Positions 1 through 9,023 of a stretch of DNA of 64,000 bases are shown here, in pieces; the first letter of the stretch is position 1; each line of letters begins with the position of its first letter. The position numbers and the translations under genes were made by a program. Source of the stretch: Rhodospirillales bacterium (GTDB lineage: Bacteria; Pseudomonadota; Alphaproteobacteria; Reyranellales; Reyranellaceae); assembly GCA_016185145.1 (NCBI GenBank), contig JACPOB010000111.1, positions 16,221 to 80,220 on the forward strand. The letters are read 5' to 3'. Below the pieces are notes generated by a model. That model saw nothing but the letters and a program-made list of their open reading frames with translations. It was not told the DNA's origin and did not search any database.

Positions 1-37
1 ATATTGCCGGGAACAACTGCTGGGGTCTGGGGGGACG

Positions 38-1273
38 ATGAGCGATACACCGCGCTGTCGTCTCTGCGGAGGGAGCCACCTTTCGCATCTTCTCTGTCTC
101 GATAACCTGCCGATTTCACACTACCTGAGAAAGAGCCCTCAAGATCCCGATCCGCGCTTCACCGTGGGCTTCGATAGCTGCCAGGATTGCGGCCTGCTGC
201 AGATCGTGAAGGCCATCCCCGCCGATCTGCTCTACAGCGAGGCGGACACCTACACGACCGGCTTTCAGCGGCCGCGGCACCTGGACGATCTGATCACCAC
301 CGCGGTCGCCCGGCAGGACCCGGGCAAGGCGATCGACATCGGCTGCAACGACGGCACGCTGATGGAGCATCTGGGACGCGCTGGCTACACGCAGGTGGTC
401 GGGCTGGAGCCCAATGCCGTCGCGGCCGCCATTGCCCGCAAGAAGGGCTATGACGTCTACACGGGCTACCTCGATCGGAAGCAGGCGGAGCGTATCGTCG
501 CCGAGCAGGGACCTTTCGACACGTTGTTCCTGCGCCATGTCGTCGAGCATGTCAGCGATCTTGACGGCTTCTTCGCCGGTGTCCGCGCGCTGCTGCGCGA
601 CGATGGCCTGCTGGTGCTCGAGTTGCCTGATGTCGAGGAAAGCTTCGAGCGCGGCAGCCCGGCGATCCTCTGGGAGGAGCACGTAAACTACTTCACGCGG
701 ACACTCGCCGAGCACCTGTTGAAACGGTTCGGCTTCGAGGTGTGCGACCGGCGGAGCTACGTGTTCGGCGGCGGTTCGATGGCCTTCGTCGCGCAGAAGA
801 AGGCAGCGCCGGTTTCCTGCGCGCTCGGGCTACCCGACGTTGCCCCGATGAATGGCCTGCTGCGCCGGTTCGCCGCCGGCATCGAGCGGCAGAAGGCCGA
901 ACTCGGCGGCCTAGTCGAGCGTGCGCGCGCCGCCGGCTTCCAGGTGCTGGTCTATGGCGCGGCGCCGCGGTCCTGTTTGCTCGTGTCGGTCTGCCAGATC
1001 GCCGACAAGATCGACTTCGTGGTGGACGACCGCCAGGACATTCACAATCGGCTGATGCCGGGAACGACTCGGGTCGTGCGGCCGCTCGCCGAGGTCGCGA
1101 ACGCCGCCGGCGGCAAGCTGCTATGTCTGCTGGGCGTAGGCTCGGAGAACGAGTTCAAGGTGCGCAAGCGCATCGCGGCGGCGGTCAGCTCGCAGATCGT
1201 CCATGTCAGCCTGTTTCCGCCGCGGGATACGCTGCAAAGCATCGCGGCGGCCCGCGAAACAATTCACGGATAG
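38..1273 (+). CDS. SAM-dependent sugar C-methyltransferase
   Basis: A 411-residue class I methyltransferase of the type that methylates carbon atoms of NDP-4-keto-deoxysugars (TylCIII/NovU-like). The N-terminus carries two Cys pairs (C7/C10 and C48/C51) that form the zinc-binding domain of this family. The SAM-binding motif IDIGCNDGT lies near residues 99-107, and a C-terminal alpha/beta domain (about 280-400, with VLVYGAAPRS) matches the usual Methyltransf_14 tail. A G-rich ribosome binding site precedes the ATG. The next gene starts 12 bases downstream, so this is the first visible gene of a three-gene set with two aminotransferases. That pairing suggests a C-methylated amino sugar, an inference. 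The substrate cannot be read from sequence. Confidence 0.85.
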   Translation: MSDTPRCRLCGGSHLSHLLCLDNLPISHYLRKSPQDPDPRFTVGFDSCQDCGLLQIVKAIPADLLYSEADTYTTGFQRPRHLDDLITTAVARQDPGKAIDIGCNDGTLMEHLGRAGYTQVVGLEPNAVAAAIARKKGYDVYTGYLDRKQAERIVAEQGPFDTLFLRHVVEHVSDLDGFFAGVRALLRDDGLLVLELPDVEESFERGSPAILWEEHVNYFTRTLAEHLLKRFGFEVCDRRSYVFGGGSMAFVAQKKAAPVSCALGLPDVAPMNGLLRRFAAGIERQKAELGGLVERARAAGFQVLVYGAAPRSCLLVSVCQIADKIDFVVDDRQDIHNRLMPGTTRVVRPLAEVANAAGGKLLCLLGVGSENEFKVRKRIAAAVSSQIVHVSLFPPRDTLQSIAAARETIHG

Positions 1274-1285
1274 GGATCGTCCTTC

Positions 1286-2428
1286 ATGTCGCGTATCGAC
1301 CTGGCGCCTCAGCCCAACGGCTACAAGGTTCAGTGGTCCTACCTGCCCAAGCAGTTCAGCGCCGAGAACATCGAGGAGATCCTCGATCTGTTCCGCAAGT
1401 TCGTGCCCACCGGCGACTTCACGCTGGGCAAGCCGGTGCGCGAGTTCGAGGAGAGGTTCGCCGCGATGATCGGCACCCGCCATTCGATCGGCGTGAACTC
1501 CGGCACCGATGCGATCAAGCTCGGGCTGAAGGCGCTGGGCGTCGGGCCGGGTGACGAGGTGATCACGACGGCCAACACCTTCATCGCCACGGTCGGCGCC
1601 ATCAGCGAGCTGTTCGCGCGTCCCGTATTCGTCGACTGCACCGACAATTTCTGCATGGACGTGGGACAGGTCGAGGCGAAGATCACCAGGAAGACCAAGG
1701 CGATCGTGCCGGTCCATCTCGCCGGCCAGATGACCGACATGCCGGCGCTGATGGAGGTCGCCAAGAAGCACAACCTGCCGATCGTCGAGGATTCCTGCCA
1801 GTGCATCCTGGGCAACATCGACGGCAAGAACTCGGGCACCTGGGGTCGCTCCGGCGCCTTCTCGCTGCATCCGCTCAAGAACCTGAACGTCTGGTCCGAC
1901 GGCGGCATGATCGTCACCGACGATGACGAATTCGCCACCGTGCTGCGCCAGCTGCGCAATCACGGGCTGGCCGGCCGCGACAGCGTGGTCCGCATGGGCT
2001 GCAACTCACGACTCGATTCGGTCCAGGCGGTAGTCGGCAACTGGCTGATCAACCAGGTCGACTTCATCACCAATACGCGCATCAAGAATGCTGCCTATCT
2101 CGACCGGGCTCTGAGCCGCATTCCCGGCATCAAGCTGCCCCAGCGCTTCAACAACCGGAAGCTGGTCTTCCACCTCTACATCGTCTTCGCCGAGCGCCGC
2201 GACGAGCTGGTCGCCCATTGCAAGAAACAGGGCGTCGAAGTGAAGGTGCATTATCCGGTGCCGCTCTACCAGCAGGAAGGCCTGAGCGAGTACGGCTACG
2301 AGAAGGGCGATTTTCCCGTGACGGACCGCCACGCGGCGACGATGATCTCGTTTCCGGCGCATGAGCACCTGACCGAGGAGCAGCTCGCATACACTGTCCA
2401 GACGGTCGAAGAGTTCTATGGGGTTTGA
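1286..2428 (+). CDS. DegT/DnrJ/EryC1/StrS family sugar aminotransferase
   Basis: A 380-residue PLP-dependent aminotransferase that would convert a keto group on a nucleotide sugar to an amine. Visible hallmarks are the NSGTDAIKLGL cofactor loop (about 72-82), the VEDSCQ segment replacing the more common EDAAQ, and the Schiff-base lysine in HPLKNLN (K198). Length and fold order match the family throughout. It lies 12 bases after the C-methyltransferase and overlaps or abuts a second, related aminotransferase, so the two are probably translated together. The two paralogues could act on different positions or form a mixed pathway; the sequence does not decide. Regiospecificity is unassigned. Confidence 0.88.
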   Translation: MSRIDLAPQPNGYKVQWSYLPKQFSAENIEEILDLFRKFVPTGDFTLGKPVREFEERFAAMIGTRHSIGVNSGTDAIKLGLKALGVGPGDEVITTANTFIATVGAISELFARPVFVDCTDNFCMDVGQVEAKITRKTKAIVPVHLAGQMTDMPALMEVAKKHNLPIVEDSCQCILGNIDGKNSGTWGRSGAFSLHPLKNLNVWSDGGMIVTDDDEFATVLRQLRNHGLAGRDSVVRMGCNSRLDSVQAVVGNWLINQVDFITNTRIKNAAYLDRALSRIPGIKLPQRFNNRKLVFHLYIVFAERRDELVAHCKKQGVEVKVHYPVPLYQQEGLSEYGYEKGDFPVTDRHAATMISFPAHEHLTEEQLAYTVQTVEEFYGV

Positions 2429-2429
2429 G

Positions 2430-3545
2430 ATGGCGAAGCATGACATTCCCTACGTCAATCTCCCCGCCCAGGGCAGGGATCAGCTCGAGGACCTGAAGCG
2501 CATCTTCGAGCAGGTCGTGCTGAAGGGCTCCTTCGTCGGTACGCATGACGACCTCGCGGCGCTGGAGAAGCGGCTGGCCGAATATTGCGGCACGGCCGAG
2601 GCCGTCGCCCTCAACTCGGGCACGGATGCGCTGCTGCTGGCCATGAAGATTGCAGGCGTCGGCGAGGGCGACGAGGTCATCACGCCGCCCAACTCCTTCG
2701 TGGCCTCGACCGCCACCATCATCCAGCTGGGCGCCAGGCCGGTCTTCGCCGATGTCCTGGCCGACCAGAACATCGACCCCGAGAAGGTCGCCAAGGCGAT
2801 CACGCCGCGAACCAAGGCGATCATGCCGGTCCATCTCACCGGCCGCATCTGCCAGATGGAAGAGATCATGGACCTTGCCAACCGGCACGGCCTCGTCGTG
2901 ATCGAGGACGCGGCACAGGCGATCGGCTCGATGTACAAGGGCAAGCTCGCGGGCTCGATCGGGCACTTCGGCTGCTTCTCCGCCCATCCGCTGAAGAACC
3001 TGAATGCGCTCGGCGACGGCGGCTTCGTCACCACCAACGACAAGGCGGCGGCAGAGCGCATGCGCCGTCTGCGCGCGCACGGCATGGCTGACCGGGCGAC
3101 CATCGAGGAATGGGGCATGGTCTCGCGCATGGACACGCTGCAGGCGGCGGTCCTGAACTATCGCCTCGACAAGCTGCCCGACATCATCACCAAGCGGCGG
3201 GCCAACGCCGCGCTCTACCAGAAGCTCCTGCATCACGAGCGGATGTACGTGCCGCCCTGCCGCAACGAGGAGTTCAACACCTTCCACACTTTCGTAATCC
3301 AGATCGACAAGCGCGACCAACTGCAGGCCCACCTGAAGAGCATCGGCATCAAGACCGCGATTCACTATCCGGTGCCGATCCATCTGCAGCCCGCCGCCAA
3401 GGCGCTCGGGCACAAGATGGGCGATTTCCCAGTGGCCGAGCGCCAGGCCGACCGAATCCTGACGCTGCCGGTGAACCAGTACATGAGCCAGGCCGATGTC
3501 GAGACTGTGGCCAGGGAGGCGATGGCGTTTCTTGACACGTACTAG
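2430..3545 (+). CDS. DegT/DnrJ/EryC1/StrS family sugar aminotransferase (second copy)
   Basis: A 371-residue PLP aminotransferase, paralogous to the gene just upstream. It has NSGTDALLLAM, IEDAAQAIG, and the catalytic lysine in HPLKNLNALGDGG (K189), close to QdtB/FdtB/DesV-type 3-amino-sugar transaminases. The ATG at 2430 starts one base after the upstream stop (ends 2428); a further in-frame ATG at 2418 lies inside the upstream gene and is less likely. Together with 38-1273 it forms a tight three-gene unit. The family assignment is firm; the exact keto-sugar substrate is not. Confidence 0.88.
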   Translation: MAKHDIPYVNLPAQGRDQLEDLKRIFEQVVLKGSFVGTHDDLAALEKRLAEYCGTAEAVALNSGTDALLLAMKIAGVGEGDEVITPPNSFVASTATIIQLGARPVFADVLADQNIDPEKVAKAITPRTKAIMPVHLTGRICQMEEIMDLANRHGLVVIEDAAQAIGSMYKGKLAGSIGHFGCFSAHPLKNLNALGDGGFVTTNDKAAAERMRRLRAHGMADRATIEEWGMVSRMDTLQAAVLNYRLDKLPDIITKRRANAALYQKLLHHERMYVPPCRNEEFNTFHTFVIQIDKRDQLQAHLKSIGIKTAIHYPVPIHLQPAAKALGHKMGDFPVAERQADRILTLPVNQYMSQADVETVAREAMAFLDTY

Positions 3546-3585
3546 GCGTCTGTGCAGCCCTGCGTCAGGATTGAAAGGCTAGTTG

Positions 3586-6246
3586 GTGAAACGTTTTTTG
3601 CGTGAAAGGCTGAGCAAGCTTGCTCAGACGCTTTGGCCGCCCCTCAAGGCAAGACGGTTGGATTTCCGGAGGAGGTTGGAGGGCCGAACAACATTACCTG
3701 CAGCTCCGAGCCTGCGCGACTTGTTAAACCATACCGACGACCTTTTGGCGTTGGAAGTCCATTACGGATGCTTCGGGCTGATCGAGATCCGGCTGTCCGA
3801 ACTGAGCGAGATCATCCGCAGCAATACGATGGTCTACGAGGGAACAGCCGTCGATGTTGGAGCGCTGGACCGCTTGTGGGTCAACTTGCTGCGCCTCGGT
3901 CTGTTCGATGAGCTCGTCCATCTGGTTAAGCAGTACGACTTGCCGCTCAAGGCCGAAGTAAAGACATTCCTCGACTTTTGCGGACGCGAGTATGCCGCTT
4001 GCCGCAAACGCGGCGAGGCGTATCGCGCCGAGCACCCCGACCACGACATATTCATGCTGGGATGCATCGTCTGGGGTGAGGTGTATGTCGGGAACTTCCT
4101 GCGCTACAACATTCGCTCGATGCTGTCGGCCGGCAATCTCACCGCGCTCGCTGCTCAGGGGACGGTGGTGTTCAGCATCGTCACAGACGCGGCTGGCGCG
4201 CAGCAGATACGCAGCCACCCGTTGTTTCCCAAGCTTGAAGAACTCGGCGATGTCGAGTTCACCATCGTCGCGGACGAACTCACGGCGGTCCTGACCAGTG
4301 GTCATCTGGTGCGTAACTTCTATGTTCTATACGGGATGCTGGATCACTGCTCGATCTTCTTTGCTCAAGGAGCCGCCAGCCACCTGTTCATGATTCCCGT
4401 CGATTCAATCGTCGCGGACGGCTCGCTGAAGAATATGGCGAGCTATCGTCACCAAGGGTACGAGTGTTGCGGTGGCGGAAACCTTGTTGCCAACACCGAG
4501 ACGTTCCTTCCAGCGATCGATGCGATGTTTGACGCCGAAGGTCCGATCACGATCTCGACGGAGAATCTAGCAACTCTTGCCGCCGAGCACGCGCACCATT
4601 ACTTCACCTCCCAAGTAGTCGCGGCTGAGAATCAGGATTTCGGCAAACATCCGCGCGAGGTTTTCTGGCCTATAGAAGGTGGCCTTGAGATCCATTCGGT
4701 CTTCATCCATCCGTTGTTCACGACGGCGTCGGGACTGGCTCGCTATAGGCGCAAGCATTACGCCAATATCGATCACGGGATGCTTCCGCGGATTTTCGCC
4801 GGTGCGGGTCACATCAAGATCATTGAGGATCCGCGTGAAGCCTACGTGAACAACTTCACTGCTGCCGATCGGCTCTATGAAACCACGGGTCGACCCTTCG
4901 ACTACGGCGACTTGCTGCGCGCCCATGACAACAGCTATCCCGTGCAGAGAAGACTGTTTGCTCGGGCGCAGATTCTCCCGTGCCGCTTGAAAGGCTGGAC
5001 TTCCTATCGCGATGTCGTTGCAGACAGTCGCGAAGTCACCGCTCGACTCAAGGGTGGTCTGCTATCGCCGAACGGCAACTCCGCAGTCGAAGGTTCCGCA
5101 CTCACCATCATCCTGCCGACCCACAATCGGCCGGATTTGGCCAAGGCCCAGCTTCGCTTTCTCGAGGCCTCTGCCGTCTGTCATCGCGTCATCGTGGCCG
5201 ATTCAAGCGATGTAATCGACGAAGAACTCAGGAAGGCTTGCACCGGCCGAACTGAGTACCGTCGCTTTCACCCGAGAACAGACCTGGGCACAAAGCTCGC
5301 GAGGGTTGCACGCTTGGTGACCACACCCTATGTCGCGACGGTGCCCGACGACGACGTGAGCTTTCCGCATACGATCGACGCGTGTCTCGACTATCTTCAA
5401 CGTCATCCTGACTACGTTGCGGCCCAAGGTTATGTGTTGCGCTATAGCGCCAGCGAAACCCAACTCGACATCCACAGCGTGCATTGGTTCATACCCAGCA
5501 TTGACCAATCGACACCCTTGCAGCGGTTATTCGAACTCGTACGTCGCTATCAGAATTTCTTCTGGGCCGTCTTCCGCACCGACGCCTATATTCGTGCAAC
5601 CAAAGCTTCCAAAGCCGCGAAAGCAGGGTTGTTTCAAGAGTTGGCAATCTGCGCCACGATGGCTTTGCTGGGCAAGTTAGCCCGTCTGCCGATGATACAT
5701 ACCTTGCTCGGCGAAGAAGTGTCCTTTGAACCGTCGTCCCGGGCCCATCCCTTGTTCGCATTTATCAACGACTCGGCGGCGTTTTTTCACGCCTATGGTC
5801 AATACCGCGACGGATTGGTCCGCCTGCTGCTGCGGTTGAGGGAGAAGGGGGGTGCGAGAAGGCGCAAGGACCGACTCGCACACACTATTGATGTCATCCA
5901 CGCGAGCTACTTCGGTCGCGAGGTTGACACGGGAATCATAAATCGTGCGGCAGAAGTGCTCATCGACGACTCCACCGAGCTTCCTACAGGGGGAAAGCTT
6001 GTGCACCGCAAGCCGACCATTGAGCCGGACGACGCAGTGCATTTATCGGCAGTACCCGGGCACTCCTATATTTGGCGCAACGCCGTTCTCAACGCCGAGC
6101 CAAGGTCCGAGATCTCAATCAGCAACGACGAGATCGCCCGTGTCGAAGCTGCGTTGGACGACTACCTCTGTTCGGTCGGTAGCGCATCGGGTCGGGCTGG
6201 GAAATGTCTCACCGCAGATTCGCGGCAACAACATCCGGCTGACTGA
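3586..6246 (+). CDS. Large two-module glycosyltransferase-like protein
   Basis: An 886-residue protein. The GTG at 3586 is preceded by AAAGG at suitable spacing; a TTG one codon earlier is possible. The N-terminal 130 residues are helical and unassigned. Residues about 150-460 look like a first nucleotide-sugar-binding module (IFMLGCIVWGEVYVGNFLRY onward). Residues about 505-760 are a GT2-like (GT-A) module starting at LTIILPTHNRPDLAKAQLRF, with the acidic cluster VPDDDVSF as the probable DxD metal site. It stands alone between the amino-sugar genes and the convergent CDP-sugar operon. A role in assembling a surface glycan is inferred from context. Neither acceptor nor donor can be named. Confidence 0.7.
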   Translation: MKRFLRERLSKLAQTLWPPLKARRLDFRRRLEGRTTLPAAPSLRDLLNHTDDLLALEVHYGCFGLIEIRLSELSEIIRSNTMVYEGTAVDVGALDRLWVNLLRLGLFDELVHLVKQYDLPLKAEVKTFLDFCGREYAACRKRGEAYRAEHPDHDIFMLGCIVWGEVYVGNFLRYNIRSMLSAGNLTALAAQGTVVFSIVTDAAGAQQIRSHPLFPKLEELGDVEFTIVADELTAVLTSGHLVRNFYVLYGMLDHCSIFFAQGAASHLFMIPVDSIVADGSLKNMASYRHQGYECCGGGNLVANTETFLPAIDAMFDAEGPITISTENLATLAAEHAHHYFTSQVVAAENQDFGKHPREVFWPIEGGLEIHSVFIHPLFTTASGLARYRRKHYANIDHGMLPRIFAGAGHIKIIEDPREAYVNNFTAADRLYETTGRPFDYGDLLRAHDNSYPVQRRLFARAQILPCRLKGWTSYRDVVADSREVTARLKGGLLSPNGNSAVEGSALTIILPTHNRPDLAKAQLRFLEASAVCHRVIVADSSDVIDEELRKACTGRTEYRRFHPRTDLGTKLARVARLVTTPYVATVPDDDVSFPHTIDACLDYLQRHPDYVAAQGYVLRYSASETQLDIHSVHWFIPSIDQSTPLQRLFELVRRYQNFFWAVFRTDAYIRATKASKAAKAGLFQELAICATMALLGKLARLPMIHTLLGEEVSFEPSSRAHPLFAFINDSAAFFHAYGQYRDGLVRLLLRLREKGGARRRKDRLAHTIDVIHASYFGREVDTGIINRAAEVLIDDSTELPTGGKLVHRKPTIEPDDAVHLSAVPGHSYIWRNAVLNAEPRSEISISNDEIARVEAALDDYLCSVGSASGRAGKCLTADSRQQHPAD

Positions 6247-6281
6247 GACCGGTTGACTAGGTGTAGCCTGGGGTGCCGACT

Positions 6282-7178
6282 TTAAGTGATTGTCCGAGCG
6301 CACCACCACGAATAGGCGTCGGCCAGTCCACGTTCGAGTGACCGCGTAGGCTCGAACCCAACTTCAGATCTCAATCGGTTTACCTCAGCAACTATGCGTG
6401 GCGGTTCATCTGTGCGGCCGGGAAGAGCCCCAAGGCGGAGAAGGTGTGATCGGCCTGAAATCCTGCCCAATCGGTAGGCGATCGAGGCGATGCTTTCGCC
6501 GACTCCGCTGGCTATGTTGACAGGGCCGCAAACGGCGGAAAGGGCGAGAGCCGCAAGGGCCTCTCCGGCGTCGCGCGCGTCCAGGAAATCGCGAACGGCC
6601 AGACCCTGCGTCAACAGCACGGGCTCGTTGCGCGCAAGACCGCGGGCGACTGACGCCACCAGACGTCTCTCGTCCTCGAACGGTCCGTACAGGTAGAACA
6701 ACCGCGCCCAGGCAAATGACAAGCCGTCCAGTGCTTCCACCACCCGACGCGCAGCGTCCTTTGCGACCGCGTAGAGGGTGGTCGGATCGATCGCGGTGGC
6801 AACCTCATCGCAATTGGCGTCCTCTGGCCAGCGATACTCGAAACAGGTCCCGACGCCGACGAAACGCCTGACGCCCAAATCCAGCGCCGCCCGCGCCAGC
6901 ATGAGCGTTGCGCCGGCCCAATCAACATTCTCAGGGGCGGTCCAGAACTTACCGTGTTCTACATTCCACGCAGCGTGGAGAATCGTATCGGGCCTGACAT
7001 TGTCCAGGAGCTGACGGACGTATTGGGGGTCCAGCAAGTTTCCTTCATGCACCACCACTTGCGGCATCCAAGCATGTGACCGCAGCGACAAGGCGTGAAC
7101 TTGCGCGCCTCGGTCGACCAGGCTTTTCACTGCCCATCTTCCGATGAAACCGGAGGCACCTGTCACCAGAACTCGCAA
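6282..7178 (-). CDS. NAD-dependent epimerase/dehydratase (4-ketosugar reductase-like)
   Basis: A 298-residue extended SDR. It has the Rossmann motif GASGFIG at the N-terminus and the catalytic YAVAK (YxxxK). The best start is a TTG at 7178, 19 bases after the stop of the 3,5-epimerase gene and preceded by GGGGGATG; extending further upstream would run deep into that gene. As last gene of a five-gene CDP-deoxysugar operon, it is the obvious candidate for the final reduction of the 4-keto group after methylation and epimerisation. That role is inferred from position; the fold assignment is direct. Confidence 0.82.
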   Translation of the reverse strand: MRVLVTGASGFIGRWAVKSLVDRGAQVHALSLRSHAWMPQVVVHEGNLLDPQYVRQLLDNVRPDTILHAAWNVEHGKFWTAPENVDWAGATLMLARAALDLGVRRFVGVGTCFEYRWPEDANCDEVATAIDPTTLYAVAKDAARRVVEALDGLSFAWARLFYLYGPFEDERRLVASVARGLARNEPVLLTQGLAVRDFLDARDAGEALAALALSAVCGPVNIASGVGESIASIAYRLGRISGRSHLLRLGALPGRTDEPPRIVAEVNRLRSEVGFEPTRSLERGLADAYSWWCARTIT

Positions 7179-7197
7179 AATTTCATCCCCCGGGACG

Positions 7198-7743
7198 CTA
7201 GTCGGCCGTTGCCGCAGCAAAGGTTGGCCGGGCCCTGTCGGCGTCCGAGACGATGGCGATCGTGGGAAACGGCCAGTCGATGCCGAGCATCGGATCATCC
7301 CAGCGGACGCCCCTCGCGGCTTCCGGATGGTAGCGGGTTGTCATCTGGTAGTAGACCTCGGTGTCATTCACCAACGTTTGGTAGCCGTGTGCAATACCTT
7401 CGGGAACGAACAAACTGCGCCTGTTGGCGGCACTGAGCTCAACGCCGATCCAACGGCCGTAGGTCGACGACACCTTGCGCATGTCGAGCAGGACGTCGTA
7501 GATCGCTCCTGCCGTGCAGCGCACGATCTTGGCCTCGGCATGTGGCGGCGCCTGGTAATGCAGGCCGCGCACTGTGGCGCGCCGGATGTTCCATGCGATG
7601 CTGGCTTGAACCGGCTGAAACGACAAGCCATGAGCAGCGAACTCATCAACACAGGCGACGCGCGCAAAGAATCCGCGCGGGTCCTCCTTGCGTTCGATGT
7701 CGATGATGAAGACTCCGGCAAGATCGGTCTTGGTGAAGATCAT
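7198..7743 (-). CDS. dTDP-4-dehydrorhamnose 3,5-epimerase family protein (RfbC-like)
   Basis: A 181-residue cupin of the RmlC family, full length. It shows the family pattern of GLHYQ with the catalytic histidine, FVPEGIAHGYQ, and a downstream VYYQMT segment. The start codon overlaps the upstream methyltransferase stop by four bases (ATGA). Because its operon makes a CDP- rather than dTDP-activated intermediate, the substrate is more likely a CDP-4-keto-6-deoxyhexose, possibly C-methylated. This substrate assignment is inference from gene order; the family is secure. Confidence 0.88.
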   Translation of the reverse strand: MIFTKTDLAGVFIIDIERKEDPRGFFARVACVDEFAAHGLSFQPVQASIAWNIRRATVRGLHYQAPPHAEAKIVRCTAGAIYDVLLDMRKVSSTYGRWIGVELSAANRRSLFVPEGIAHGYQTLVNDTEVYYQMTTRYHPEAARGVRWDDPMLGIDWPFPTIAIVSDADRARPTFAAATAD

Positions 7744-9023
7744 GATGGCGAGCCGCCAGCTATGACGTGCGGATAGGGCACCGGCACGACGAAGCGACCG
7801 CCGGCGCGCAGGTAGTCTGCCTGCTGTCGCACGATTTCATCGGCGAAGTTCCAGGCCAGCAGTACGACGTAGTCCGGGCGGCGGGTCAGCAATTCCGAAG
7901 GCGCGACGATGGGGATGCCGACGCCCGGCATCACTCGCCCTTGTTTGAGGGCGCTGACGTCGGCGACGAAGTCCAGGAGGTCGGAGCCGACGCCACAGTA
8001 GTTGACGAGCGTTGCGCCCTTGGCCGAAGCGCCGTAGGCGGCCACCGAATGGCCTTTGCCCCGAAGGTCCCTCACGAAGTCGCGAAAGACCGTCGCAAAT
8101 GCACGCACCTTGTCGGCAAAGCGCCGGTAGGTGGCGATGTCGGCGACGCCCCGGCGCTGCTCGTCGGCCAATATGGCGGCGACGGAAGGCGACGGCGGGA
8201 CATTTTGGGCATGGCGCGCAAACACACGCAGCGAACCGCCATGCACTGGGATACGCTCGGCATCGCATATCTGCAGGCGGCTGTCGGCGAACAGCCGGAC
8301 CAGCGGCGTCAGAGCGAAGTAGCAGAGATGCTCATGATAGACCGTATCGAATTCCAGTCGGTCGAGGAAATCGAACAGGTATGGCACCTCGACGACGGCA
8401 ATGCCGTCCGGCTTGAGCAGCGCGGCAATGCCCGCGACGACATCGGTCAGGCAAGCGACGTGAGCCAGCACGTTGTTGGCGTGAATGACATCGGCGCCCC
8501 TGCCGTCGGCAGCGAGACGACGCGCCAGTGCCAACGAAAAGAACTCATTCACCGTGTCGACGCCTCGAGCGCGGGCGATGGCTGCAATGTTTCTTGCAGG
8601 CTCTATGCCCAGGACTGGCACGCCGGCCCCGACATAGTGCTGCAGCAGGTAGCCGTCGTTGCTCGCGATCTCAACGACGAGGTTGGCGGCGCCAAGACCA
8701 CGCTCCAGCACAAGTCGCTTGGTGAGCGCTCCTGCGTGCTCGACGAAGCTGGGCGAATTCGAAGACAAATACACGTAGTCGCGAAACAGCCGCTCCGGAT
8801 CGACGGTTTCGCGCAGTTGGGCCAGGCTGCATTGCGGACAGATCGCCAAGGTCAGCGGGAATCGTTCCTGCGCAGCGGCCGCGGCGGCGTCGGCTGCGAG
8901 ATCGTTAGCCAGCGGCATGTCGCCGTAGCCGAGGACATCCTCGATGACGTGACTACAGACGCGGCACGAGGACACCTTGTGGAAGAGTTTGGCCGCGGCC
9001 ACGCGACGAGTCTTCAAGGGCAA
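7740..9023 (-). CDS. SAM-dependent sugar C-methyltransferase (CDP-sugar operon)
   Basis: A 427-residue protein of the same three-part architecture as the gene at 38-1273: an N-terminal CxxC pair (SCRVC) and a second pair (CPQC) for zinc, the SAM motif VVEIASNDGYLLQ, and a C-terminal domain with AAYGASAKGATLVNY. The EIASNDG form is typical of TylCIII-like C-methyltransferases acting on 4-keto-6-deoxysugars. It overlaps rfbG by ten bases and the epimerase by four, so translation is coupled. It probably adds a methyl branch to the CDP-4-keto-6-deoxyglucose made by the two upstream genes, which is an inference. Confidence 0.86.
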   Translation of the reverse strand: MPLKTRRVAAAKLFHKVSSCRVCSHVIEDVLGYGDMPLANDLAADAAAAAAQERFPLTLAICPQCSLAQLRETVDPERLFRDYVYLSSNSPSFVEHAGALTKRLVLERGLGAANLVVEIASNDGYLLQHYVGAGVPVLGIEPARNIAAIARARGVDTVNEFFSLALARRLAADGRGADVIHANNVLAHVACLTDVVAGIAALLKPDGIAVVEVPYLFDFLDRLEFDTVYHEHLCYFALTPLVRLFADSRLQICDAERIPVHGGSLRVFARHAQNVPPSPSVAAILADEQRRGVADIATYRRFADKVRAFATVFRDFVRDLRGKGHSVAAYGASAKGATLVNYCGVGSDLLDFVADVSALKQGRVMPGVGIPIVAPSELLTRRPDYVVLLAWNFADEIVRQQADYLRAGGRFVVPVPYPHVIAGGSPS

